Source of the DNA: Fidelibacterota bacterium TCS55
Lineage (GTDB): Bacteria; Fidelibacterota; Marinisomatia; Marinisomatales; TCS55
Length of the DNA: 9,457 nucleotides
NCBI GenBank assembly: GCA_905182385.1
Contig: CAJJBS010000008.1
Coordinates: 1 to 9,457 of the forward strand
Reading direction: 5' to 3'
Position numbers and translations under genes: made by a program. Below, piece by piece: positions 1-6,997 of this stretch. Within the stretch, counting starts at the first letter, position 1. Every line of letters starts with the position of its first letter. The notes beneath the pieces were generated by a model, which saw only the letters and a program-made list of their open reading frames with translations, did not search any database and was not told the origin of the DNA.

Positions 1-3
1 TTT

Positions 4-729
4 ATGCGTTCAGCTGTAGCTGAATACTTAATTAATTATAATTCTTTTGAATTATTTGGGCTGTCACATATTGTAGCGAGTTTACTCTTTATTTTTTTAC
101 TAATCTTTTTACCGTTTTATTCAAAATCATTTCTAAGTTTTAATCAACAAAAATATCTTGGTAACTTTCTTGGATTCTTAATCTTTATAAATTTTCCAAT
201 TTGGGTTTTACTTGAGTTTATAGGTGGATCTTTTGATGTTAAACTGCATTTACCTTTTCATCTTTGTAGATTTGCTAATTTATTACTGCCTTTCATTATG
301 TTACGTCGAAATGAATTTATTTTTCAGATTCTTTTCTATTGGGGATTATCAGGAATTTTTCAAGGTCTTGTAACGCCTGATATTGTTCAAGACTTTCCTC
401 ATTTTCATTATTTCAGATTTTTCATTGGTCATCATTTGATGATTGTTGCATTAATATATGTAATAATTGTTTATAAAATGGAACCTACTCTAGTGGGTTT
501 AAAAAATTCATTTATTGGATTGAATTTATTTTTACTTATTTCATTTTTAGTTAATCTACTTTTAGATGCTAATTATTTTTGGATAATGGATAAACCTCCA
601 ATGGGATCATTACTTGATTATATGGGGCCTTGGCCATGGTATATTTTAACTGCTGAGTTTCTAGCACTAGTGCATTTTGGTTTAGCTTATGTTCTTTTTC
701 TTTTAATAAAAAAATATTTTATTAAATAA
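4..729 (+). CDS. YwaF/TIGR02206-family integral membrane protein
   Basis: The 241-residue protein is almost entirely hydrophobic, with about seven membrane segments (roughly residues 22-38, 52-73, 84-100, 107-122, 138-157, 167-188 and 213-236). It shows the conserved pattern I associate with the YwaF/TP0381 (TIGR02206) family: LHLPFHLCRF at 81-90 opening a helix, a TPD motif near 124-126, the His/Phe-rich FPHFHYFRFFIGHH at 131-144, and PWPWY at 209-213 before the last helix. Length fits the family. No reaction or substrate is established for the family that I can name; the clustered His residues at 131-144 are conserved but unexplained. ATG at 4 fits the usual short N-terminus, but only three bases precede it, so the real start and any promoter may lie outside the window. 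The stop codon abuts the next gene's ATG, which suggests an operon. Family assignment is fairly sure; function is unknown. Confidence 0.8.
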   Translation: MRSAVAEYLINYNSFELFGLSHIVASLLFIFLLIFLPFYSKSFLSFNQQKYLGNFLGFLIFINFPIWVLLEFIGGSFDVKLHLPFHLCRFANLLLPFIMLRRNEFIFQILFYWGLSGIFQGLVTPDIVQDFPHFHYFRFFIGHHLMIVALIYVIIVYKMEPTLVGLKNSFIGLNLFLLISFLVNLLLDANYFWIMDKPPMGSLLDYMGPWPWYILTAEFLALVHFGLAYVLFLLIKKYFIK

Positions 730-2103
730 ATGTCTATACTTAAATCAATCAATCCTGTAAATGGTTCTTTAGTTGGTACTTATCCAGAGCATAGTTCTAA
801 AGAAATAAATAATATTATTTATGAAGTGAATAATTCATTTAATTTTTGGAGAAAATTAGATATAAATGAAAGATGCCAATATTTTAAGAACTTAAGTATT
901 ACACTTAAATCAAGGAAAAACGAATTTGCTCAAATCATGGCGCTAGAAATGGGCAAACCAATATCACAAGGAATAGCAGAAGTTGAGAAATCTGCTTGGG
1001 TTTGTGATTACTATGCGGATAATGCACCAAAATTTTTATCAATTAAAGAGGTAAAAACTGATGCCTCTGAAAGTTATATTACTTTTCAACCATTAGGTGT
1101 GGTGTTGGCAATTATGCCCTGGAATTTTCCTTTTTGGCAAGTTTTTCGTTTCGCAGCTCCTGCAATGATTGCTGGAAATGTTTGCCTCTTAAAACATTCT
1201 TCAAATGTTCAAGGATGTGCTGATGCAATTGAAGGCTTATTCCTTGAGGCTGCCTTTCCTGAAAATGTTTTTCGAAACCTTACTATTAGCTCACTAAAAG
1301 TTGAAGAAGTAATTGAGAATTCAATGGTAAAAGCAATCACATTTACTGGAAGTTCACCAGCTGGAAAATCTGTTGCTAAAAAAGCTGGATCAGTTTTAAA
1401 AAAAACAGTACTTGAATTAGGAGGTAACGATCCTTATTTAGTCCTTAAAGATGCAGATTTAGAAAAAGCTTCTGACGCTTGTTTGGAAGGAAGACTTTTA
1501 AATGCAGGTCAAAGTTGTATTGCAGCAAAACGTTTTATTGTTGAAGAGCCTGTCAGACATGATTTTGAAAAAACAGTTATTAATAAAATTAAAAATCAAG
1601 TCATAGGAGACCCTTTTGATGAGAAGACAACTATTGGCCCAATGGTTAGTATTGATGCTCGTGATCAATTAATTAGACAGGTTGAAATGAGTGTTAATGC
1701 TGGAGCCAAAGTATTATACAAGAGTTTAATCCCCTCAATTAAAAATAGTGCTTATCATCCAGTAATGTTATTAACTAATGTTCTACCAGGGATGCCAGCA
1801 TTTGATGAAGAATTGTTTGGTCCAGTTGGATCAATAATATCTGCGAAAGATAAAGTAGATGCATTAATCTTAGCAAATCAAACGAGCTTTGGCTTAGGTG
1901 CTGCTATTTTCACATCAAATATTGAAGAGGGTAAGCGAATAGCAGAATTTGAATTAGAGGTTGGTGCAGCTTTTGTAAATGATTTTGTCCGTTCTGATCC
2001 ACGCTTACCTTTTGGAGGTGTTAAAGAATCTGGCTATGGGAATGAACTCTCATCATATGGTATATTAGAATTTGTTAATATTAAAACTATTTATATTAGA
2101 TGA
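730..2103 (+). CDS. NAD(P)+-dependent succinate-semialdehyde dehydrogenase, Sad/YneI-like
   Basis: This is a complete 457-residue aldehyde dehydrogenase (ALDH), probably a cytoplasmic enzyme oxidising succinate semialdehyde to succinate, as in the GABA shunt. Catalytic landmarks are intact: PWN with Asn132, cofactor-binding Lys155 in LLKHSSNV, the FTGS turn near 205-208, general base Glu229 in LELGG, nucleophile Cys263 in GQSCIAAKR, and Glu361 in EELFGPV. The tail PFGGVKESGYGNELSSYGI (427-445) and the N-terminal EMGKPISQGIAEVEKSA segment closely resemble E. coli Sad/YneI (about 462 residues) rather than longer ALDH classes. Substrate specificity is inferred from family resemblance; another short-chain aldehyde is possible. 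The ATG at 730 directly follows the preceding TAA, with no Shine-Dalgarno sequence, so translation probably depends on coupling. Its TGA overlaps the next ATG (ATGA). No GABA aminotransferase is visible nearby. Confidence 0.9.
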   Translation: MSILKSINPVNGSLVGTYPEHSSKEINNIIYEVNNSFNFWRKLDINERCQYFKNLSITLKSRKNEFAQIMALEMGKPISQGIAEVEKSAWVCDYYADNAPKFLSIKEVKTDASESYITFQPLGVVLAIMPWNFPFWQVFRFAAPAMIAGNVCLLKHSSNVQGCADAIEGLFLEAAFPENVFRNLTISSLKVEEVIENSMVKAITFTGSSPAGKSVAKKAGSVLKKTVLELGGNDPYLVLKDADLEKASDACLEGRLLNAGQSCIAAKRFIVEEPVRHDFEKTVINKIKNQVIGDPFDEKTTIGPMVSIDARDQLIRQVEMSVNAGAKVLYKSLIPSIKNSAYHPVMLLTNVLPGMPAFDEELFGPVGSIISAKDKVDALILANQTSFGLGAAIFTSNIEEGKRIAEFELEVGAAFVNDFVRSDPRLPFGGVKESGYGNELSSYGILEFVNIKTIYIR

Positions 2104-2606
2104 AAATATTTATTTCAATAATTATTCTAACTACTTTAATTCATGCGCAAGTATTAGAGAAACAAAACAAATTACTTTGGGATGGTACTGATTGGCATAA
2201 TATATCAAAAACTGTGAATCACAATCCTGAATTAACAAATAAGATTAAATCTTCTTATTTGAGTGGAATTCTAGATGGTCGTTTATACTACTATTTAAAA
2301 GCGTGGGGAGAAAAACAGTCTTTTTCTGATAGTCTATATGGAGATAGAATAGATTATATGACGCGACGTGAAACTATTCGTCAATTAGATCGATTTTATG
2401 AAGACCCATTGATGAGTTATGTTCCAGTGGTCTCGGCAGTGATAATTGTACATATGCAAACAGAACAAATATCTAAAAAAGTTATTAATGGTTATATTGA
2501 GCAAACAAAATTTTGGATTAATCAAATAACTTTAGATATGCAAAGTCGTGGAATGCACAATATATTAAAAGAAAAACAAGCTCGACCTTTATCTAAAAAA
2601 AAGTGA
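2100..2606 (+). CDS. Exported protein of unknown function
   Basis: The 168-residue protein begins with a short signal peptide: Lys2, hydrophobic residues 3-14, and a likely signal peptidase I cut after His-Ala at 16, just before QVLEKQ. The mature part is about 152 residues, polar and rich in charged and aromatic residues, with no cysteines. The segment at 53-64 (YLSGILDGRLYY) and the motif LDRFYEDPLMSYVPVVSAVIIV (96-117) recall small periplasmic helical proteins in which a Tyr-x-x-Gly-containing helix precedes a 'FY.DP.N..IP' helix. I cannot name a family and do not assign a function. The ATG overlaps the dehydrogenase stop as ATGA and no ribosome-binding site is seen, so coupling to the upstream gene is likely. 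The next gene begins 13 bases after its stop. It is probably periplasmic or outer-membrane associated. Existence as a gene is well supported by the signal peptide and tight packing. Confidence 0.75.
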   Translation: MKIFISIIILTTLIHAQVLEKQNKLLWDGTDWHNISKTVNHNPELTNKIKSSYLSGILDGRLYYYLKAWGEKQSFSDSLYGDRIDYMTRRETIRQLDRFYEDPLMSYVPVVSAVIIVHMQTEQISKKVINGYIEQTKFWINQITLDMQSRGMHNILKEKQARPLSKKK

Positions 2607-2619
2607 ATGTTTCAAAAAA

Positions 2620-3495
2620 ATGATTAAAAATGAGGAACAAATAATATTTCGTATTCCAAAAATATCGCGTATTCATTGGATATTATTTTTATCGACAATA
2701 TTTACAACTCTTCTTGCTGGAGCAATGATGGAAGGTGCTTTAGTATTTAGTAAACCATTAGAAATTATTAAAGGATTTCCATTTTCAATAACATTAATGC
2801 TAATATTAGGTACTCATGAATTTGGTCATTATTATTATGCTCAAAAACATAAAGTGGATGCCACACTGCCTTATTTTTTACCAGCTCCACCTTTTTTCTT
2901 TTTAATTGGTACATTTGGCGCATTTATTAAAATAAAATCCCCCATTTATAAGAAAGATTCTCTATTACAAATTGGTGCAGCTGGACCAATCGCAGGATTT
3001 ATTGTTGCTGTACCAGCACTTTTAGTTGGATTAAAATTATCTACAGTTGTTGAAAAAGTTGATATTAATAATGCAATTATGTTAGGTGATTCTCTCCTTA
3101 TGAAATTGTTAACCTGGATAGCATATCCGAACTTATTAATGTCACAAGACATTATGCTTCATCCAATGGCCTTTGCAGGTTGGATTGGGCTATTGGTTAC
3201 AATGCTAAATCTATTACCTATTGGACAACTTGATGGTGGACATATTGCATATGCGATGTTAGGTAAAAAGCAAAACATTATTAGTAAACTATCATTTTTT
3301 GCACTTATTCCACTTAGTTTTATTTCTCTAAATTGGCTTTTTTGGGGTTTATTACTTTTTTTTCTTATGCGCTCTGGAAAGCATCCTCCAATAAAGGATA
3401 TAAACATTCCATTATCGAAACACAATAAGCGTATTGGTTATATTTGTTTAATTATATTTCTTTTATGTTTTATTCCTGCTCCATTTAAAATTTAA
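2620..3495 (+). CDS. M50 site-2 protease-family membrane metalloprotease
   Basis: This 291-residue polytopic protein belongs to the site-2 protease family, zinc metalloproteases that cut substrates within membranes. The zinc-binding HEFGH (66-70, HExxH) sits in a hydrophobic helix, and the second motif NLLPIGQLDGG (197-207) provides the third ligand, Asp205. Between them, GTFGAFIKIKSP (98-108) and the Gly-rich LQIGAAGPIAGF (116-127) are typical. No PDZ domain is visible between the motifs and there is no CBS pair, so it is closer to the compact, PDZ-less EGY-like group than to RseP. Several further hydrophobic helices follow, the last ending at the C-terminus. The substrate cannot be read from the sequence. 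Start ATG at 2620 lies 13 bases after the previous stop and no Shine-Dalgarno is apparent. The TAA overlaps an ATG at 3495 (TAATG), the probable original start of the next gene. Confidence 0.9.
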   Translation: MIKNEEQIIFRIPKISRIHWILFLSTIFTTLLAGAMMEGALVFSKPLEIIKGFPFSITLMLILGTHEFGHYYYAQKHKVDATLPYFLPAPPFFFLIGTFGAFIKIKSPIYKKDSLLQIGAAGPIAGFIVAVPALLVGLKLSTVVEKVDINNAIMLGDSLLMKLLTWIAYPNLLMSQDIMLHPMAFAGWIGLLVTMLNLLPIGQLDGGHIAYAMLGKKQNIISKLSFFALIPLSFISLNWLFWGLLLFFLMRSGKHPPIKDINIPLSKHNKRIGYICLIIFLLCFIPAPFKI

Positions 3496-3512
3496 TGAAA
3501 TCCTTTTTTTTT
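3495..3512 (+). other. Probable start codon and nine-T frameshift site of the propeller gene
   Basis: ATG at 3495-3497 overlaps the preceding TAA as TAATG, the same close coupling used throughout this operon. It is followed by AAA TCC and nine T residues (3504-3512). As written, this frame stops at TGA 3555-3557 after 20 codons. With eight Ts it reads MKSFFLLIAFQCLSA followed by QVRIGE, a textbook signal peptide joined to the long propeller frame. The site is therefore a one-base frameshift. It could be a homopolymer error, a slippage-prone on/off switch, or a site rescued by transcriptional slippage. Confidence 0.7.
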
Positions 3513-5733
3513 GTTAATAGCATTTCAATGCTTATCTGCTCAAGTCCGGATTGGTGAAATAAATTCAATAACATCTTCCTTAATTGTAAAATCAGCTGTC
3601 TCATATGATTATAATTTATTTTTAGCTACAAGTGGAGGTTTAGGCAAATATAATATTGCTTCAAAAAAATATTATGTCTTTACCAAAGACGAGGGCTTAG
3701 TTGAAACTGATATTGATGTAATTCATATTGGACCAAACGGATTAATTTGGCTAGGAGGGAAGAAAAGTGTGCAAATCTGGGATTCATATCAAGAAAGAAT
3801 TGTAGACTACTTTGAATTAGATATCGAAGAAGTCTCTGGTTTTACTAATTATAAAAACACAGTGTACGGATCTGTGAAAAACAATGAAAAATGGGGGATA
3901 ATGGAATTTATTTTTTTAGAAGATAAAATTTACTATAGAGATTTTTATTATCGTGAAGATATAGAGCATATTAATAATATTGTTACATTTGGTGAGAAAA
4001 TATTAATTCATACTAATTTTGGTTTAATTGCTGGAAACCCACATAAAGAGCATCCACTTTATTGGACGAATCCTTATCCATTATTAGGAAATGAATTGAC
4101 TGCTATTGATGTAAAAGTAGACGACCTAGCTTTAGTTACATCTAATGCTATATATGCTATAAAACTAGGTAGAGAACCGTTTGCCTTACTAAAACAAGAT
4201 AAAAAAATTAGCTCTATTAATAAAGTTATAGTAATTAGTGAAAAAGAATTTGTAGCTATTTCAGACTCAATCGCTTTTAAAATTAATAATGATAGTATTA
4301 AACCAATATTTTTGAATGACGGATTTAAACTTAAATCTATCGTTTCAAATAAATCCAATTTATGGTTAGGTACTAATCTTGGATTTGGCATGGTTGATGG
4401 TAACTCGTTCAATCACTTTGCTGATAATGAACCAATTGTTAGCTCACCTTACTTAATAACTTATTTAAACGAAAAAAAATGGTTAATGGCTGGAGAAGAA
4501 GGAATCTCACTTAATGGTTGGTCTAATATTACTAGAATAAATATTCCAAATAATTTATCTTCAAATTTAAACATAGTAAAAAGTACAATTGATTTTGGAA
4601 GTCAATTTTCTGATTTACATTCACATAACAATAAACTTTATTTGAGCTTAACAGATTCTAAATCTGCTGGAATTATTTCTTTTGACTATTCAAATGGATT
4701 AATAATTGAAGATTTATTTTACTCAATTAAAGATTCAACTAAACAAGTTTATAATGTAAATATCATTAACTTTGATAAAAAAAACAACCTTTGGTCTATT
4801 TCTAATAATAGTTTAAATATATCAATTTCTATATTTAGAGAAGATCAAGTTAGACATATATTTTCAAATGAAACCGGAAATCTATTGTCCAATAAGCTTC
4901 AAACAATGACAGTAGATAATTTTAATCGTATATGGTTTGGTTCAAGCTCTAATCTAATAATGTATAAGTTTAGTGGAGAAGTATTAGATCCTTCAAGCGA
5001 ATTATGGCATAAAGAATTAATTGATTCAGAGTTTTCAAGCCGTAAAGCATTAAATATAAATGTTTCACCTGAAAATAAATTGTGGGTACTTACAAATATA
5101 GGCTTGATATATAAAAACCTTCAAGCAGATGAGAAAAACCCTATAAAGAGCACAGGACCTATGATAAATAGTACTTTAAGACCATATTTTCCTAATGTTT
5201 CATTTAATTTTTCATCAAAAATTCGTTTTGACCCTAGAGGAAATATTTGGGTAACATCTCAAACTGATGGAATTCATATTTTAAAAGAGGATGGTAATTA
5301 TTGGCCAGACATTAATGGAATTAATACTTCAAATAGTAATTTATTATCAAATTGGGTGAGTGATGTAACATTTAATGCTGAAGAAGGATTAGCATACATT
5401 GCAACGAATAAAGGTGTAAGTATTATTCGAATTCCATTTTCAGAAGAGAAAAAATCCTACAATAATGTAGAAATTTTCCCTAGTCCTTTTAGGTTGCCAA
5501 ATGATAAGCCATTAACAATTAATGGTCTTATGGATAATAGTGAAGTCAAAATAATGACATTAAATGGTGTAGTCCTTCGAACTATTTCTAAAGAAGATAT
5601 AAAAGGATATCAAGGGTTCTGGGATGGCCGTAATAAACAAGGTGATTATGTAGGATCTGGGGTATACCTTCTTGCTTTTTATAACCAAGAAGGGGCATCT
5701 TCAATTAAAAAAATAGCAGTAATTAGAAAATGA
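3511..5733 (+). CDS. Secreted beta-propeller protein with FlgD-Ig/T9SS-like C-terminal domain (PorZ-like layout)
   Basis: From 3511 the open frame gives 740 residues, starting at a TTG. Residues 1-10 are the back half of a signal peptide ending CLSA before QVRIGE. The body has recurring propeller-blade motifs: LIWLGGKKSVQIWD (78-91), NLWLGTNLGFGMVDG (283-297), NLWSI (426-430), RIWFGSSS (473-480), KLWVLTNIGLIY (523-534), NIWVTSQTDGIHIL (578-591) and AYIATNKGVSII (628-639). Residues ~650-740 form a FlgD-Ig-like/type IX sorting domain, with IFPSPF at 655-660 and WDGRNKQGDYVGSGVYL at 704-720. Two propellers plus this tail, at about this length, match the layout of PorZ, a T9SS surface-attachment component, but any T9SS-exported propeller would look similar. 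An ATG at 3495 (overlapping the upstream TAA) would supply the missing positive N-region if the T run at 3504-3512 were one base shorter, giving 745 residues. The 3' end overlaps the next gene as ATGA. Confidence 0.8.
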   Translation: MLIAFQCLSAQVRIGEINSITSSLIVKSAVSYDYNLFLATSGGLGKYNIASKKYYVFTKDEGLVETDIDVIHIGPNGLIWLGGKKSVQIWDSYQERIVDYFELDIEEVSGFTNYKNTVYGSVKNNEKWGIMEFIFLEDKIYYRDFYYREDIEHINNIVTFGEKILIHTNFGLIAGNPHKEHPLYWTNPYPLLGNELTAIDVKVDDLALVTSNAIYAIKLGREPFALLKQDKKISSINKVIVISEKEFVAISDSIAFKINNDSIKPIFLNDGFKLKSIVSNKSNLWLGTNLGFGMVDGNSFNHFADNEPIVSSPYLITYLNEKKWLMAGEEGISLNGWSNITRINIPNNLSSNLNIVKSTIDFGSQFSDLHSHNNKLYLSLTDSKSAGIISFDYSNGLIIEDLFYSIKDSTKQVYNVNIINFDKKNNLWSISNNSLNISISIFREDQVRHIFSNETGNLLSNKLQTMTVDNFNRIWFGSSSNLIMYKFSGEVLDPSSELWHKELIDSEFSSRKALNINVSPENKLWVLTNIGLIYKNLQADEKNPIKSTGPMINSTLRPYFPNVSFNFSSKIRFDPRGNIWVTSQTDGIHILKEDGNYWPDINGINTSNSNLLSNWVSDVTFNAEEGLAYIATNKGVSIIRIPFSEEKKSYNNVEIFPSPFRLPNDKPLTINGLMDNSEVKIMTLNGVVLRTISKEDIKGYQGFWDGRNKQGDYVGSGVYLLAFYNQEGASSIKKIAVIRK

Positions 5734-5930
5734 AACCTTTAATAAATACAGTAAAAACAATTGTTGGATTAATTCTGATTATTATTGGATTAATAGGTGG
5801 ACTAATACCCATTTTTCAAGGATGGGTTTTTGGGGTACCTGGATTAATGCTTTTAGGAAGTGTTTTTCCACCTGTAAAGCGTTGGACCAGAAAAATGATA
5901 GTAAAAGCTAGAAGAAAAGTGAAAGGTTAA
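5730..5930 (+). CDS. Small PGPGW-like membrane protein
   Basis: This 66-residue protein has two hydrophobic segments (about residues 9-28 and 33-45) separated by PIFQGW (27-32), followed by a strongly basic tail (KRWTRKMIVKARRKVKG). The arrangement of a Gly/Leu/Ile-rich helix, a P-x-x-x-GW turn, a G-x-P-G-L-x-L-L-G second helix, then an Arg/Lys-rich end resembles the PGPGW putative transmembrane family (PF09656 type), with the first PGPG degenerate here. Function is unknown; the basic tail predicts a cytoplasmic C-terminus. Its first helix is encoded by a short repeat, TTGGATTAAT at 5764 and again at 5785, 21 bases apart, giving repeated Gly-Leu-Ile. ATGA overlap with the propeller gene indicates coupling and a place at the end of the operon. 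Its stop overlaps the convergent adenosine deaminase stop. Confidence 0.7.
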   Translation: MKPLINTVKTIVGLILIIIGLIGGLIPIFQGWVFGVPGLMLLGSVFPPVKRWTRKMIVKARRKVKG

Positions 5931-6997
5931 ATTTCATTTATATATTCTTTATACTCTGGTAAAACTCCAAACTTAGATTCTAATTCAAAAGCAATATTTT
6001 TAATCATTTCCTTGCGCTCCAAATGAGGAATGAAGGCTGCCTTCATTGCAATGATAGTGACATCTCTAAAATCGTGAAGTCTAAAATTAAAAAGATCTCT
6101 AGCTATACAAAATTCTTTTGTAAGAGTGGTATCAGATATTAGACGATTATCTGTATTTAGAGTAACCCTAATACCTCGATCATAATAATACCTTAAAGGA
6201 TGCTGTTTAAGTGATTTAACAGTATTAGTATGCAAATTAGATGTTAAACAAACTTCCATTGTAATTCGGTGATTATTAATATAATTCATTAGGCCTGGAT
6301 CTTCTTTAAGTCTGGTTCCATGACCAATTCTATGAGCTCCACAGTAATGTATTGCCTGATGAATAGATGAAGGTCCAAATGCTTCACCAGCATGAATAGT
6401 AGCATTTATATTATGGTTTAAAATCATATAGAATGCTTCCCTATGATCTTTGGCTGGAAAATTTTCTTCAGCACCTGCAAGATCAAAACCAACAACACCC
6501 TTATTTTTAAACCTAACACATAAATCAGCCAGTTTTAGAGAAGCTTCAGGGGATATGTGCCTAATGCCACAGACAATAATACCTGATTTAACTCCAAATT
6601 CTTTTTCACCTTTATTTAAACCATCTTTTACTGAAGTAATGGCCTCTTCAAGTGTCATACCTTTAGAGGTATGGAGTATTGGTGAATAACGAACTTCAAT
6701 ATATCGAACATTTTCTGAAGCAACATCTTCAATAAGCTCGTAAGCTATACGTGAAAGTGAATCTGGCGTTTGCATAACACTTAACGTAATATCAAAACGA
6801 GATATATATTCTTCAAGAGTCACTCTTTTTTGTCCAATAGAAAGCATATTCTTTAAATCACTAGGGTTTGAGCTTGGTAGTGAAATATTATCTTTATTGG
6901 CCAAATCTATAATAGTATTTACTCTTAGAGATCCATCTAGATGACAATGAAGCTCAACTTTAGGGAGCTCTTTTAATAGTTTATCTGATATTTTCAT
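5927..6997 (-). CDS. add: Adenosine deaminase
   Basis: This is a complete 356-residue enzyme of the adenosine/AMP deaminase superfamily, predicted to convert adenosine (and deoxyadenosine) to inosine in the cytoplasm for purine salvage. Expected metal and catalytic residues are present: His17 and His19 in ELHCHLDGSL, substrate-binding Gly-Ala-Glu near 174-177, His202 and catalytic Glu205 in HAGE, His226 in RIGHGTRL, and metal ligand Asp283 in NTDNRLIS. Asn284 replaces the second Asp of the classic NTDDP motif; I recall NTDNRLxS in bacterial members, so I do not read it as a defect. SNLHT (253-257) replaces the usual SNxQT. Related members deaminate adenine or aminofutalosine, but the HCHLDG start, NTDNRLIS and length favour adenosine. 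The ATG lies directly after the transporter TAA with no Shine-Dalgarno, indicating co-transcription and coupling. Confidence 0.88.
   Translation of the reverse strand: MKISDKLLKELPKVELHCHLDGSLRVNTIIDLANKDNISLPSSNPSDLKNMLSIGQKRVTLEEYISRFDITLSVMQTPDSLSRIAYELIEDVASENVRYIEVRYSPILHTSKGMTLEEAITSVKDGLNKGEKEFGVKSGIIVCGIRHISPEASLKLADLCVRFKNKGVVGFDLAGAEENFPAKDHREAFYMILNHNINATIHAGEAFGPSSIHQAIHYCGAHRIGHGTRLKEDPGLMNYINNHRITMEVCLTSNLHTNTVKSLKQHPLRYYYDRGIRVTLNTDNRLISDTTLTKEFCIARDLFNFRLHDFRDVTIIAMKAAFIPHLERKEMIKNIAFELESKFGVLPEYKEYINEI

Noticed and set aside
2607..2627. A six-codon open frame between the exported protein and the protease gene
   Set aside because: ATG at 2607 is chance-level in this AT-rich gap; no ribosome-binding site and no leader-peptide logic.
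2946..3425. Two minus-strand open frames (2946-3152 and 3159-3425) opposite the site-2 protease gene
   Set aside because: They lie within a gene with intact catalytic motifs, show no domain or signal, and are best explained as shadows.
4074..4412. A 112-codon open frame on the minus strand inside the propeller gene
   Set aside because: It is antisense to a well-supported coding region, has no family resemblance, and its composition mirrors the sense gene.
6450..6689. A plus-strand open frame inside adenosine deaminase, and another at 7474-7656 inside the OPT gene
   Set aside because: Both sit opposite strongly conserved enzyme and transporter motifs and have no recognisable features.
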